A DNA stretch of 64,000 bases from Chryseobacterium salipaludis (lineage in GTDB: Bacteria; Bacteroidota; Bacteroidia; Flavobacteriales; Weeksellaceae): NCBI RefSeq assembly GCF_022968825.1, contig NZ_JALHKS010000002.1:248001-312000 (forward strand), read 5' to 3'. Positions within the stretch are counted from its first letter, which is position 1; every line of letters starts with the position of its first letter. The notes under the pieces are model-generated. The model searched no databases and was not told where the DNA came from. It saw only the letters and a program-made list of their open reading frames with translations. Made by a program: the position numbers and the translations under genes. Positions 1 through 6,994 of the stretch are shown here, piece after piece.

Positions 1-124
1 GAAAAGCGAACGCCATATTCACGAGGTAATTCTGCCATGTCTTCACCGGCGTGAAAAACACGAAGCTGGCATTCCCGATAAAAAAGGTAATCCAGGCAAT
101 GGTGATCAGGCTTTTGCGTTGCAT
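1..124 (-). CDS. N-terminal fragment of a membrane protein, cut by the window edge
   Basis: An ATG at 124 opens a minus-strand frame that runs off the left edge, giving about 41 residues that begin MQRKSLITIAWITFFIG. Two hydrophobic stretches separated by a short polar turn suggest an integral membrane protein starting near the membrane. It is followed on its upstream side by the terminator of the ctp gene, so it is transcribed separately. The fragment is too short to name a family; membrane-anchored sensor kinases and small 2TM proteins can begin like this, but that is only a guess. Confidence 0.5.
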   Translation of the reverse strand, partial: MQRKSLITIAWITFFIGNASFVFFTPVKTWQNYLVNMAFAF

Positions 125-213
125 CTTTTTTAATTATAAATCAAATGTAGTCCAGACGGAGCAAACCACAAATAACTTTTGACTGAACCGTCCTTTTCCG
201 GTGCTGAACGGTA

Positions 214-246
214 CAAAAAAAACCACCGGCAGATTCCGGTGGTTTG
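214..246 (-). terminator. Rho-independent terminator of the ctp gene
   Basis: A 10-bp perfect stem (220-229 paired with 236-245) with a 6-nt loop; read on the minus strand it ends in a run of eight T. It lies about 20 nt after the ctp stop codon. Confidence 0.9.
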
Positions 247-266
247 TGTGTAAGTGATATTGACAT

Positions 267-2387
267 CTATTTCATTTCTGCCATGGTATTGACAGCTTCC
301 TGCAAATAAAGGTCGCGCTGCAGGTTTTTCGTCCAGTTCTGCGTCTTCTTGCGGAAGGCTTCATCTTTCTTCTCGCGGATAACTTCATCCGGATTCAGGT
401 TAAAGCTGAGGCCGTTATTAAATTTCTGCAGAACTTTGTATTTCTTCAGCTGTTCCTTGCGGGTTTTCATGACTTCATTAAACTTCGCCTGATTCAGCGG
501 AATACTTTCTTCTTTATCCAGGTTTTCTTTCCATTGCGCAGATTCCTGAATCAGCTGGTAAGTACGGTTGTTTTCCAAACGCGCTTCGCTGCTCTTCTGC
601 AGGGCTTGCACCGCGAAGTAGTTCACCGGACGGTAGTCTGCAGCCGGAATCTTGTCCCAGGCTAGCGCATGGTCATCATACCGCTCACCGATTTCAGAGT
701 AGGTAAAGAAGTCCTTCATCCGGATATCCGACTGGATTCCCTTACGCTGCGTGGATTCCCCGCTCACACGGTAGAATTTCTGAATGGTTAGTTTCAAAGA
801 ACCGAAATCATCTGTAGTGTTCAGGAAACGGTTCAGGTCCACAAAGGTTTGCACAGTTCCCTTACCAAATGACTGCGGCGAGCCTAATACCAAGCCGCGT
901 CCGTAATCCTGCATCGCACCGGCTAAAATCTCGGAGGCGGAGGCGGACAGTTCATTCTGCATAATAATGACCGGGCCGGTCCAGATGGGTGTGCTGTTTT
1001 TATTGCGCAGCGTCTGGATCTTTCCGGTTCCTTCTTTTACCTGAACATAGGTACCGGTATCCATGAACAAGCCCATGATATCGCCTACTTCGGTTAAGCT
1101 GCCGCCGCCGTTATTACGCAGGTCCAGGATAATTCCCCGTACGTTCTGCGTTTTCAGTTTTACGATTTCATTTTTAATGTCATCTGAAGCGTTACGTCCC
1201 TTGGCGTCTTCAAAATCAGCATTAAAGCTCGGCAGGTGAATGAAACCGTATTTCTTGCCGTCCGGCGCATTCACCACCAGGCTGCGGGCAAAGGTATCTT
1301 CAATCGCCACCTCTTCACGTGTCATCGTAACTTCGCGCACGGTTTTGTCTTTCTTTTCAACGGTCAGCGTCACTTTCGTGCCTTCCTTTCCGCGGATCAG
1401 GCGTACGGCTTCATCCACGAGCATGCCCACCACGTTCACGGCATCTTCTCCCGGCTTGGATTTTACTTTCAAAATCTTGTCGCCTTCCGACAGTTGCTTG
1501 GATTTCCAGGCAGGCGCACCGATCGTCAGCGGCCCTAAATACAAATAACCTTTTTTCTCCTGAATAACGGCACCAATCCCGATGATTTTTCCTTTAAACT
1601 GACTGTCGAATTCTTCCTTATTTTTAGGAGAATAGTAATTGGTATGCGGATCAAACACCTCGGTATAAGCGTTCATGTACACAGTGAACCAGTCTTTTTT
1701 GCTGCGTTTCTTGAAACGGCGGAAGGTATCGGTAATGAGTTCTTTTACTTCCTGAGTTGCCTTTGTGCGTTTTTCATCCGCTGTCAGCACTTCCAGTTTA
1801 ATGGTATCCTGTAATTTATGACGCTGTACAGAATCCTTCTTTTCACGCTGGGCTTCTTCCTTGGCTGTGAGTGATTCCATTTCCTGCAGAATGTTGTATT
1901 TAATATACTTTTTCCATTCTTTCGCCATTTCTGCTGTGTTGGCAGGATGTTGTTTCGCTTTGGGTTCCAGAATCAGCGTTTCATCTTCATTTAAATCGAT
2001 GGGTTTGGCCAGGATATCCTGGGTTATTTTATCGAGTTCGTCCACGCGCTGGTACAAACGGTCAACCGTCAGTTTATAAAAACGCAAATCGCCCTGATTC
2101 AGATAATCATCCAGCTTGGTTTCGTGCTGCGCAAATTCCGCCATATCTGATTTCAGGAAATACCTTTTGGCAGGATCCACCATTTCAAAATAATGTTTGT
2201 ACACTTCCTTTGAATAGGCATCATTAATCGGTTTTGGGGCATAATGCAGATAACTGAGCGTGTTTTTAACGCTGATCATAATAGTCGACATCTTTTCGTC
2301 GTCATTCTTCGGCGCATTAAAACAGAAAACCAGACAGGTAAACGGGATTAACAGCAGTAAAATATTCAGTTTAAAATTTTTGAACAT
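267..2387 (-). CDS. prc: C-terminal processing (tail-specific) protease, S41 family
   Basis: A periplasmic serine protease of 706 residues, close to the length of E. coli Prc, which trims or degrades envelope proteins from their C-termini. The order is an N-terminal signal segment (MFKNFKLNILLLLIPF), a long helical N-domain, a PDZ domain near residues 265-340, then the S41 catalytic domain. The Ser motif (NELSASASEI) lies near residue 480 and the Lys motif (SFGKGTVQ) near 507, the known Ser/Lys dyad pattern, followed by a C-terminal helical DUF3340-like region. I chose the ATG at 2387 because a good signal peptide starts there; an upstream start at 2453 would add 22 unrelated residues. A TAnnTTTG box lies 68 nt upstream and a strong terminator follows. 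Confidence 0.93.
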   Translation of the reverse strand: MFKNFKLNILLLLIPFTCLVFCFNAPKNDDEKMSTIMISVKNTLSYLHYAPKPINDAYSKEVYKHYFEMVDPAKRYFLKSDMAEFAQHETKLDDYLNQGDLRFYKLTVDRLYQRVDELDKITQDILAKPIDLNEDETLILEPKAKQHPANTAEMAKEWKKYIKYNILQEMESLTAKEEAQREKKDSVQRHKLQDTIKLEVLTADEKRTKATQEVKELITDTFRRFKKRSKKDWFTVYMNAYTEVFDPHTNYYSPKNKEEFDSQFKGKIIGIGAVIQEKKGYLYLGPLTIGAPAWKSKQLSEGDKILKVKSKPGEDAVNVVGMLVDEAVRLIRGKEGTKVTLTVEKKDKTVREVTMTREEVAIEDTFARSLVVNAPDGKKYGFIHLPSFNADFEDAKGRNASDDIKNEIVKLKTQNVRGIILDLRNNGGGSLTEVGDIMGLFMDTGTYVQVKEGTGKIQTLRNKNSTPIWTGPVIIMQNELSASASEILAGAMQDYGRGLVLGSPQSFGKGTVQTFVDLNRFLNTTDDFGSLKLTIQKFYRVSGESTQRKGIQSDIRMKDFFTYSEIGERYDDHALAWDKIPAADYRPVNYFAVQALQKSSEARLENNRTYQLIQESAQWKENLDKEESIPLNQAKFNEVMKTRKEQLKKYKVLQKFNNGLSFNLNPDEVIREKKDEAFRKKTQNWTKNLQRDLYLQEAVNTMAEMK

Positions 2388-2454
2388 ATGGGTATAATGA
2401 TATTGAATAATTAGTTGCGAATTTCTGCAAATGTTACAGCGGGGTATAAACAAT

Positions 2455-2462
2455 CAAAATTA
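2455..2462 (-). promoter_or_regulatory. TAnnTTTG box, probable prc promoter
   Basis: Minus strand reads TAATTTTG, a match to the Bacteroidota -7 consensus, 68 nt before the prc ATG and back to back with the surE promoter. No clear -33 TTTG was seen. Confidence 0.5.
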
Positions 2463-2496
2463 GTACCTTCTCTCCTACCGCGCACTATAATTTAAG

Positions 2497-2504
2497 TAAA
2501 TTTG
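2497..2504 (+). promoter_or_regulatory. TAnnTTTG box, probable surE promoter
   Basis: TAAATTTG, 18 nt before the surE ATG. This spacing recurs at rpiB, lepA, prs and rplY in this window. It rules out the TTG at 2502, which lies inside the box, as the start. Confidence 0.7.
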
Positions 2505-2522
2505 TGGAAAACTCCGATTTAT

Positions 2523-3290
2523 ATGAAAAAACCGCTGATATTGGTTACCAATGATGATGGAATTACCGCTCCCGGAATTCGCCACCTGGTGGAATTTATG
2601 AACGAAATTGGCGACGTGGTGGTCGTGGCGCCCAACAGCCCGCAGTCCGGAAAGGGACACGCCATTACAATTAACTCAACGCTGACCTTTGAGGAAATTA
2701 CACTAGACGGGCCGCAATCCGATTATTCCCTGAGCGGCACGCCGGTAGATTGCGTGAAGTTTGCCCTGAATCAGATCTTGACGCGCAAGCCGGACCTGGT
2801 GGTTTCAGGAATTAACCATGGTGCGAATTCTTCTATCAACGTGATTTACTCGGGAACCATGAGTGCCGCTGTGGAAGCGGGCGTGGAAGGTTTACAGTCG
2901 ATTGGTTTTTCACTGCTCGATTTTTCTTGGGACGCCGATTTTACACAGGCCAAAGAGTACATTCAGGATATCGTCCGGAAAGTGCTGGACAACCCGCTGC
3001 CCAAAGGTGTGGTGCTCAACGTGAATATCCCGAAACTGACGAAAGAAGAAATTAAAGGTGTGAAAGTTTGTCGCCAAGCAGATGCCAAATGGGAAGAAAA
3101 CTTCGATGAGCGGATTAATCCGCACGGTAAAAAATACTACTGGCTCACCGGCTATTTCAACAATATGGATTCCGGCCACGATGCGGATGAAACCGCTTTA
3201 TCTGATGGCTATATTTCCATCGTTCCGGTTAAGTTTGATCTGACGGCGCATGAACATCTCGCGCAGCTGCGCGGCGTGTTGGAATGCTGA
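2523..3290 (+). CDS. surE: 5'/3'-nucleotidase SurE
   Basis: A metal-dependent nucleoside monophosphate phosphatase of the SurE family, 255 residues as usual for the family. The N-terminal VTNDDG motif supplies the metal-binding Asp pair; SGTPVDCV and SGINHGAN are the other family signatures lining the active site. I start it at the ATG of 2523 (MKKPLILVTNDDG) because the TAnnTTTG promoter box lies just upstream and a longer TTG-initiated frame would overlap it. It is transcribed alone, divergently from prc, and a large hairpin follows its stop codon. Confidence 0.95.
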   Translation: MKKPLILVTNDDGITAPGIRHLVEFMNEIGDVVVVAPNSPQSGKGHAITINSTLTFEEITLDGPQSDYSLSGTPVDCVKFALNQILTRKPDLVVSGINHGANSSINVIYSGTMSAAVEAGVEGLQSIGFSLLDFSWDADFTQAKEYIQDIVRKVLDNPLPKGVVLNVNIPKLTKEEIKGVKVCRQADAKWEENFDERINPHGKKYYWLTGYFNNMDSGHDADETALSDGYISIVPVKFDLTAHEHLAQLRGVLEC

Positions 3291-3312
3291 TTTATTTTAA
3301 AGAAAAAATGTG

Positions 3313-3343
3313 AACCCGCCGCAAGCTGAGCTTGCGGCGGGTT
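3313..3343. terminator. Strong hairpin between surE and the photolyase cassette
   Basis: A 14-bp perfect stem (3313-3326 with 3330-3343) and a 3-nt loop. On the minus strand it is followed by a T-rich tail (cacattttttcttt), so it probably stops transcription converging from the cassette as well as that from surE. Confidence 0.75.
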
Positions 3344-3600
3344 AATGTTGGGACAGATATGTAGTATAGTCCTTGTGCATTGTTTTTATTCGATTTAGCG
3401 AATTGTTACGCATTTCAGAGAGGAAGCCCCGAGACCTCACATTATTCTAGCATCAATATTATTTAATCACGAAAACCTCGAAAGGATAATATCATTAGGT
3501 AAATTTTTAAAGACAGCTGCAGATTCTCTGCACGACCTAGAAAAACAATCGAATAGCTATACCGAAATCAGCATGTGTACAAATCTCTAGTTAAATTTAA
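3344..3600. other. Non-coding spacer without recognisable content
   Basis: About 260 nt of AT-rich sequence between the surE hairpin and the parS-like site. I see no convincing frame, no promoter box in a useful place and no tRNA-like fold. It may be eroded sequence belonging to the decayed cassette next to it, but nothing in it is recognisable. Confidence 0.4.
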
Positions 3601-3616
3601 TGTTTCACGTGCCACC
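3601..3616. other. parS-like site (13/16)
   Basis: TGTTTCACGTGCCACC matches the left half and centre of the ParB site TGTTTCACGTGAAACA and keeps the outer AC, giving 13 of 16 positions. It is the weakest by match count of four such sites at 3.6-16.7 kb and lies at the 3' end of the DUF2256 remnant. Confidence 0.4.
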
Positions 3617-3747
3617 TACCTTTTGCATTTCTTACTGCAATATTGCACCTCCTCCTAAACCTTTTTCCATTTCTTGCGCCAGCTGAACGGGCGGCCGCAG
3701 GTTTTGCAGACCTTGGTGGGAAGGTGTTGTTTCTTTATTCCTTTCAT
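3616..3747 (-). pseudogene. DUF2256 zinc-ribbon-like small protein with an in-frame TAG
   Basis: Starting at the ATG of 3747, the frame gives a DUF2256 protein: LPTKVCKTCGRPFSWRKKW, then KKV, a TAG at 3655-3657, then EEVQYCSKKCKR and a second TAG at 3616-3618. In DUF2256 proteins a Trp stands where the first TAG lies (KVW followed by acidic residues and YCS..C), so one G-to-A change (TGG to TAG) explains it. Both Cys pairs are intact on either side. The ATG overlaps the flavin reductase stop (ATGA), as in a translationally coupled operon. It is most likely a recent pseudogene; readthrough or a sequence error cannot be excluded. Confidence 0.8.
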
Positions 3748-4373
3748 AACGGTTCGGGTAGGCGGTCTTTTTTGGCGTAGGACAGCCGTTCAATTTTTTG
3801 AGTGGTATGGTAGCTGTCCAGGCCACTGCAGGTTACCGTTTCAGCCTGTTCCAGATCGATGAAACCATCGCTGCCGATGAATTCCTCCGCTACCAGCACG
3901 TGCGTGATTTTCCTGATCAACAAGGTAGTGTCGTTGATTTCGATATCCGTCTTTTGGACCAGTTCACAAGCGAACTTGATATGGCTTTCCCGGACGAAAG
4001 GTGCGTCAAAATCAAACCGGTATTCCGGATGCAAGCCGGTCGCGCTAAATTCGCTGTCACCCTGAGGGTATTTAGCACTGCACTGGTGTGCCTGCCGTAC
4101 TATACCCGGATGCACGTGGTTGAGTGTGTACTTCCCCATAGCCATTATATTTCCCAGCGTATTAAAGCCAGGTTCTGCCGGACGGACGATCAGGCCGCAT
4201 AAAGCAGGATTCGCGCCCAGGTGAAACAGGCTGCTGAAGACTGCGAGGTTTTCTTTCCCGTCCGTACTGGCAGTTCCTACCAAAACCAGGCTTTTAAATC
4301 CGCCTAAAGAATTGATCAGATTACCGCGAAAGCGGGTTTCCAGTGATTCGAGATCCGCACTGTGATAAACCAT
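3744..4373 (-). CDS. Flavin reductase-like FMN-binding protein
   Basis: 209 residues of the DIM6/NTAB flavin reductase-like family (split-barrel FMN-binding fold), with typical stretches GFKSLVLVGT, FSSLFHLGANPALCG and, near the C-terminus, SGLDSYHTTQKIERLSYAK. In many bacteria this subfamily sits beside a photolyase or cryptochrome and DUF2256, where a role in supplying reduced flavin is plausible but, as far as I know, unproven. Here it is the only unbroken member of the cassette. Its stop overlaps the DUF2256 start by 4 nt, and the photolyase remnant ends 21 nt upstream. Confidence 0.85.
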   Translation of the reverse strand: MVYHSADLESLETRFRGNLINSLGGFKSLVLVGTASTDGKENLAVFSSLFHLGANPALCGLIVRPAEPGFNTLGNIMAMGKYTLNHVHPGIVRQAHQCSAKYPQGDSEFSATGLHPEYRFDFDAPFVRESHIKFACELVQKTDIEINDTTLLIRKITHVLVAEEFIGSDGFIDLEQAETVTCSGLDSYHTTQKIERLSYAKKDRLPEPL

Positions 4374-4394
4374 AAAACTTTGTATTGAATTAAA

Positions 4395-5022
4395 TTATGT
4401 TAGGTGTTTCAAACACTGTTTCCAATATTTTGAAAAGGAGGGAAAATAACCGGTCACTTGCGGGAATAGCCAGTCGCGCGGAACTTCTGTTCCCTGATAG
4501 TGCACGTTGCTTGAATGTTCTTTATAATAGAAAATAGTTTTCGCTCCTGTTAATTTCCACTGCGCCGGAATTTTCCAATGACAGCGCGCAATATTGCATA
4601 CTACAGGAAGCCACATACATACGTACATGGTTATGCATATAGCCGGTCGCATATAATTCCTTAATAGCGGAATCGAGCGCCTGAATTCCGGTTTGGTGTT
4701 GCAATACCACAGCCGGAAGGCCGTACTCACAAACTCCTTCCTGCGGACTTTTTAAATCAAAATCAATTTCGGCGCCGCGTGCCTGCCAGACGCGCTGGTT
4801 GTATTCGCGCCAGCTGAGCTCACGAAGCAGCGTCATCATTTCTGGCAGCTGAAAACCGCGCTGCTTCAAGCTGGAAATAATTTGCCTGCCACTAATGACA
4901 CCACGGGAAATATAGGGCGATAAGCGCTTAACAGCACCGTCCGTGAAGTTGCGGGTTTTATCGTAAGCAACCGGATCGATGGCTTCAACTTGCGTCAGAA
5001 TATCGGGATAGTTGGTGGTCAT
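4395..5022 (-). pseudogene. Deoxyribodipyrimidine photolyase/cryptochrome remnant, frameshifted and internally deleted
   Basis: The frame from the ATG at 5022 carries photolyase motifs: TRNFTDGAVKRLSPYISRG, LRELSWREYNQRVW and the FAD-pocket motif GYMHNHVRMYVAS. Near 4600-4608 the reading switches frame: the expected continuation (CNIARCHWKIPAQW) lies in the neighbouring frame, which continues to the stop at 4395. Between KIPAQW and the C-terminal block (IFYYKEH, DWLFPQVTGYFPSF) only about 9 residues remain, where relatives carry a long stretch of the FAD-binding core including the W-x-N-x-L-S-W-Q-W region. That implies a deletion of a few hundred bases. The protein cannot fold as a working photolyase. 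Its ATG overlaps the ancestral stop of the upstream TIGR03643 gene. Confidence 0.85.
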
Positions 5023-5302
5023 CTTTTGGAGATATGATTCCGGCTGATGGTCCGCTGTCGGGAACATTTGAAGCGTTTTATTTCTTCGGAGCGAAGCTGC
5101 TGATGTTTACTGCTCACTTGCTGTTCACACGTTGCCGCCACCGCCGGAAAGACGCGGGTTTAAGCTCGGCACGCATCAGCCGGATGACACCGCTTTCGGG
5201 CAGCCCGAACTGATATTCAATCGCTTCAAAGGGCGTACGGTCTTCCCACGCCATTTCAATAATACGGTTCGTTTCCGCCGGAGTAAAAGAAAGGTTTGCC
5301 AT
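5019..5302 (-). pseudogene. TIGR03643 family small protein, frameshifted
   Basis: The start (MANLSFTPAETNRIIEMAWE) is a typical TIGR03643 protein, found beside photolyase, flavin reductase and DUF2256 genes in many bacteria; its function is unknown. The open frame ends early after RRWRQRVNSK at 5114. The expected conserved tail (KHQQLRSEEIKRFKCSRQ, then RTISRNHISKR) follows at once in another frame and stops at 5019, where its TGA overlaps the photolyase ATG by 4 nt. This shows a single frameshift near 5117-5125 in a formerly coupled operon. The truncated 62-residue product might still be made. Confidence 0.82.
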
Positions 5303-5375
5303 TCTTTGTTTTTGGAAAGCTTCGCGGCAAAGAAAAAGCCATTTACAGGAAATGGCAAATGATTTATATTTCTTT

Positions 5376-5383
5376 CAAAAATA
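5376..5383 (-). promoter_or_regulatory. TAnnTTTG box upstream of the photolyase cassette
   Basis: Minus strand reads TATTTTTG, 73 nt before the TIGR03643 ATG. It is the only box of this type in the 190-nt gap after fabG, so it may drive the decayed cassette, but the match alone is weak evidence. Confidence 0.35.
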
Positions 5384-5492
5384 GCCCCGACGGAAACGGC
5401 ATCCTCCCGGGCAGGCGACAGCCGGACTGGGAGATACAGTGGACGGCGGGACGCAGCTTCAGATAAAGCCGGACCTTTCTGCTCCTAAAAAA

Positions 5493-6236
5493 TTAAGTGA
5501 GCATTCCGCCGTCCACGTTCAGCACCTGGCCGGTGATGTATGCCGCCATATCGCTCGCCAGGAACAGGCAGGCATTTGCCACATCCTGCGGTTGCCCGCC
5601 ACGCTTCAGGGGAATTGCTTCGCGCCAGCCCTGTACTGTTTTCTCATCCAGTGCACCGGTCATTTCGGTTTCGATGAAGCCCGGTGCCACGGCGTTGCAA
5701 CGGATATTTCGGGATCCCAACTCGAGTGCGATGGATTTGGTGAAGCCAATTACGCCTGCTTTGGACGCCGCGTAATTCGCCTGGCCTGCGTTTCCTTTCA
5801 CACCGACCACGGAGGTCATGTTGATGATGGAGCCGGAACGCGCCTTCATCATCGGCTTAATCACTGCTTTGGTCAGGTTAAACACAGAATCCAGATTTAC
5901 TTTGATGATAGTATCCCAGTCGTCTTTGGACATGCGCAGCATCAGATTATCGCGGGTGATCCCGGCATTATTAATCAGAATATCCACTTTCCCGAAATCT
6001 TCGATGACCTGTGCCACCAGTTGCTGCGCCGCCTCGAAATCGGACGCGTCGGACTGATAGGATTTCACCTTCGCTGTTGCGCCCAGTTCTTTTTCCAGCG
6101 CCTGTGCTTTATCCACCGAACCGGCGTAGGTGAAGGCAACATCCGCTCCTTCTTTGGCAAATACTTCCGCAATGCCCTTCCCGATTCCCCGTGTAGCGCC
6201 GGTAATTAATACTACTTTACCTGATAATAATCCCAT
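5493..6236 (-). CDS. fabG: 3-oxoacyl-[acyl-carrier-protein] reductase
   Basis: A 247-residue short-chain dehydrogenase that performs the NADPH-dependent keto reduction of fatty-acid elongation. The cofactor motif GATRGIG covers residues 13-19, NNAG is at 89-92, and the catalytic Ser142, Tyr155 and Lys159 are in place (NMTSVVG; YAASK). The C-terminus (CLFLASDMAAYITGQVLNVDGG) is the FabG signature. It follows rsmI by 11 nt, so the two are probably cotranscribed. The strong match across the whole length makes FabG likelier than another SDR. Confidence 0.93.
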   Translation of the reverse strand: MGLLSGKVVLITGATRGIGKGIAEVFAKEGADVAFTYAGSVDKAQALEKELGATAKVKSYQSDASDFEAAQQLVAQVIEDFGKVDILINNAGITRDNLMLRMSKDDWDTIIKVNLDSVFNLTKAVIKPMMKARSGSIINMTSVVGVKGNAGQANYAASKAGVIGFTKSIALELGSRNIRCNAVAPGFIETEMTGALDEKTVQGWREAIPLKRGGQPQDVANACLFLASDMAAYITGQVLNVDGGMLT

Positions 6237-6247
6237 ATTTCTTTTCT

Positions 6248-6922
6248 TTAAATTACGTTGTTAATGATGAGCACCATTTCGCCTTTCAATGTTTTTGTTT
6301 TGGAAAAGGCAATAAGCTCTTCGATGGTGCCGCGCTTGGTTTCTTCAAACTTCTTGGAGATTTCACGGCTCAGGCTCGCTTTGGTGCCCGGCCCGAAAAA
6401 TTCCAGGATCTGCTCTAGCGTCGTATTAATCTTGTGTGGGCTTTCGTAGAGCACCACTGTTTTATTTTCCGAGGCCAGCTGTTTTAGTTTGGTTTGCCGC
6501 CCTTTTTTAGGAGGCAGAAAGCCGGCAAAGATAAACTCATTATTTGGTAAACCGGAAACTACCAGCGCCGGCACAAATGCCACTGCACCCGGCAAACACT
6601 GCATTTCCAGCTCAGCTTCAGCGACAGCGCGAGCCAGCAGATAACCCGGGTCGGAAATTCCGGGGGTGCCGGCATCGGTAATCAAAGCGATATTTTGGCC
6701 GGCAGCCAGATCTTCAATGACTTTGGCCGTAGCCTGATGTTCATTGTGGAGATGATACGCGCGCAGCGGTTTGGAAATTTCATAATGCTTAAGCAGAATG
6801 CCCGAAGTGCGGGTATCCTCGCACAGGATATAATCCACTTCTTTCATCGTGCGGATGGCGCGGAACGTCATGTCCTCCAGGTTGCCAATCGGCGTTGGTA
6901 CAAAATATAAGATTCCGCTCAT
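6248..6922 (-). CDS. rsmI: 16S rRNA (cytidine(1402)-2'-O)-methyltransferase
   Basis: 224 residues of the tetrapyrrole-methylase-fold family RsmI, which methylates C1402 in the ribosomal decoding centre. Signatures visible are VPTPIGNLEDMTFRA at the N-terminus, CEDTRTSG, and ITDAGTPGISDPGYLL, the SAM-binding segment, followed by LPGAVAFVPALVVSGLP. It is shorter than the E. coli protein because the C-terminal extension is missing, which I believe is usual in flavobacteria. It is the upstream partner of fabG. Confidence 0.93.
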   Translation of the reverse strand: MSGILYFVPTPIGNLEDMTFRAIRTMKEVDYILCEDTRTSGILLKHYEISKPLRAYHLHNEHQATAKVIEDLAAGQNIALITDAGTPGISDPGYLLARAVAEAELEMQCLPGAVAFVPALVVSGLPNNEFIFAGFLPPKKGRQTKLKQLASENKTVVLYESPHKINTTLEQILEFFGPGTKASLSREISKKFEETKRGTIEELIAFSKTKTLKGEMVLIINNVI

Positions 6923-6994
6923 AATCGGTTTTTAAAAAAGAAGTTTCCTTTACTGAATTTTAAAGTTAGAGTGCTGATTTAATATACTTTACAT

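Noticed and set aside
1236-1548. Plus-strand frames of about 100 codons inside prc
   Set aside because: Shadow frames opposite a clearly conserved protease; no start signals.
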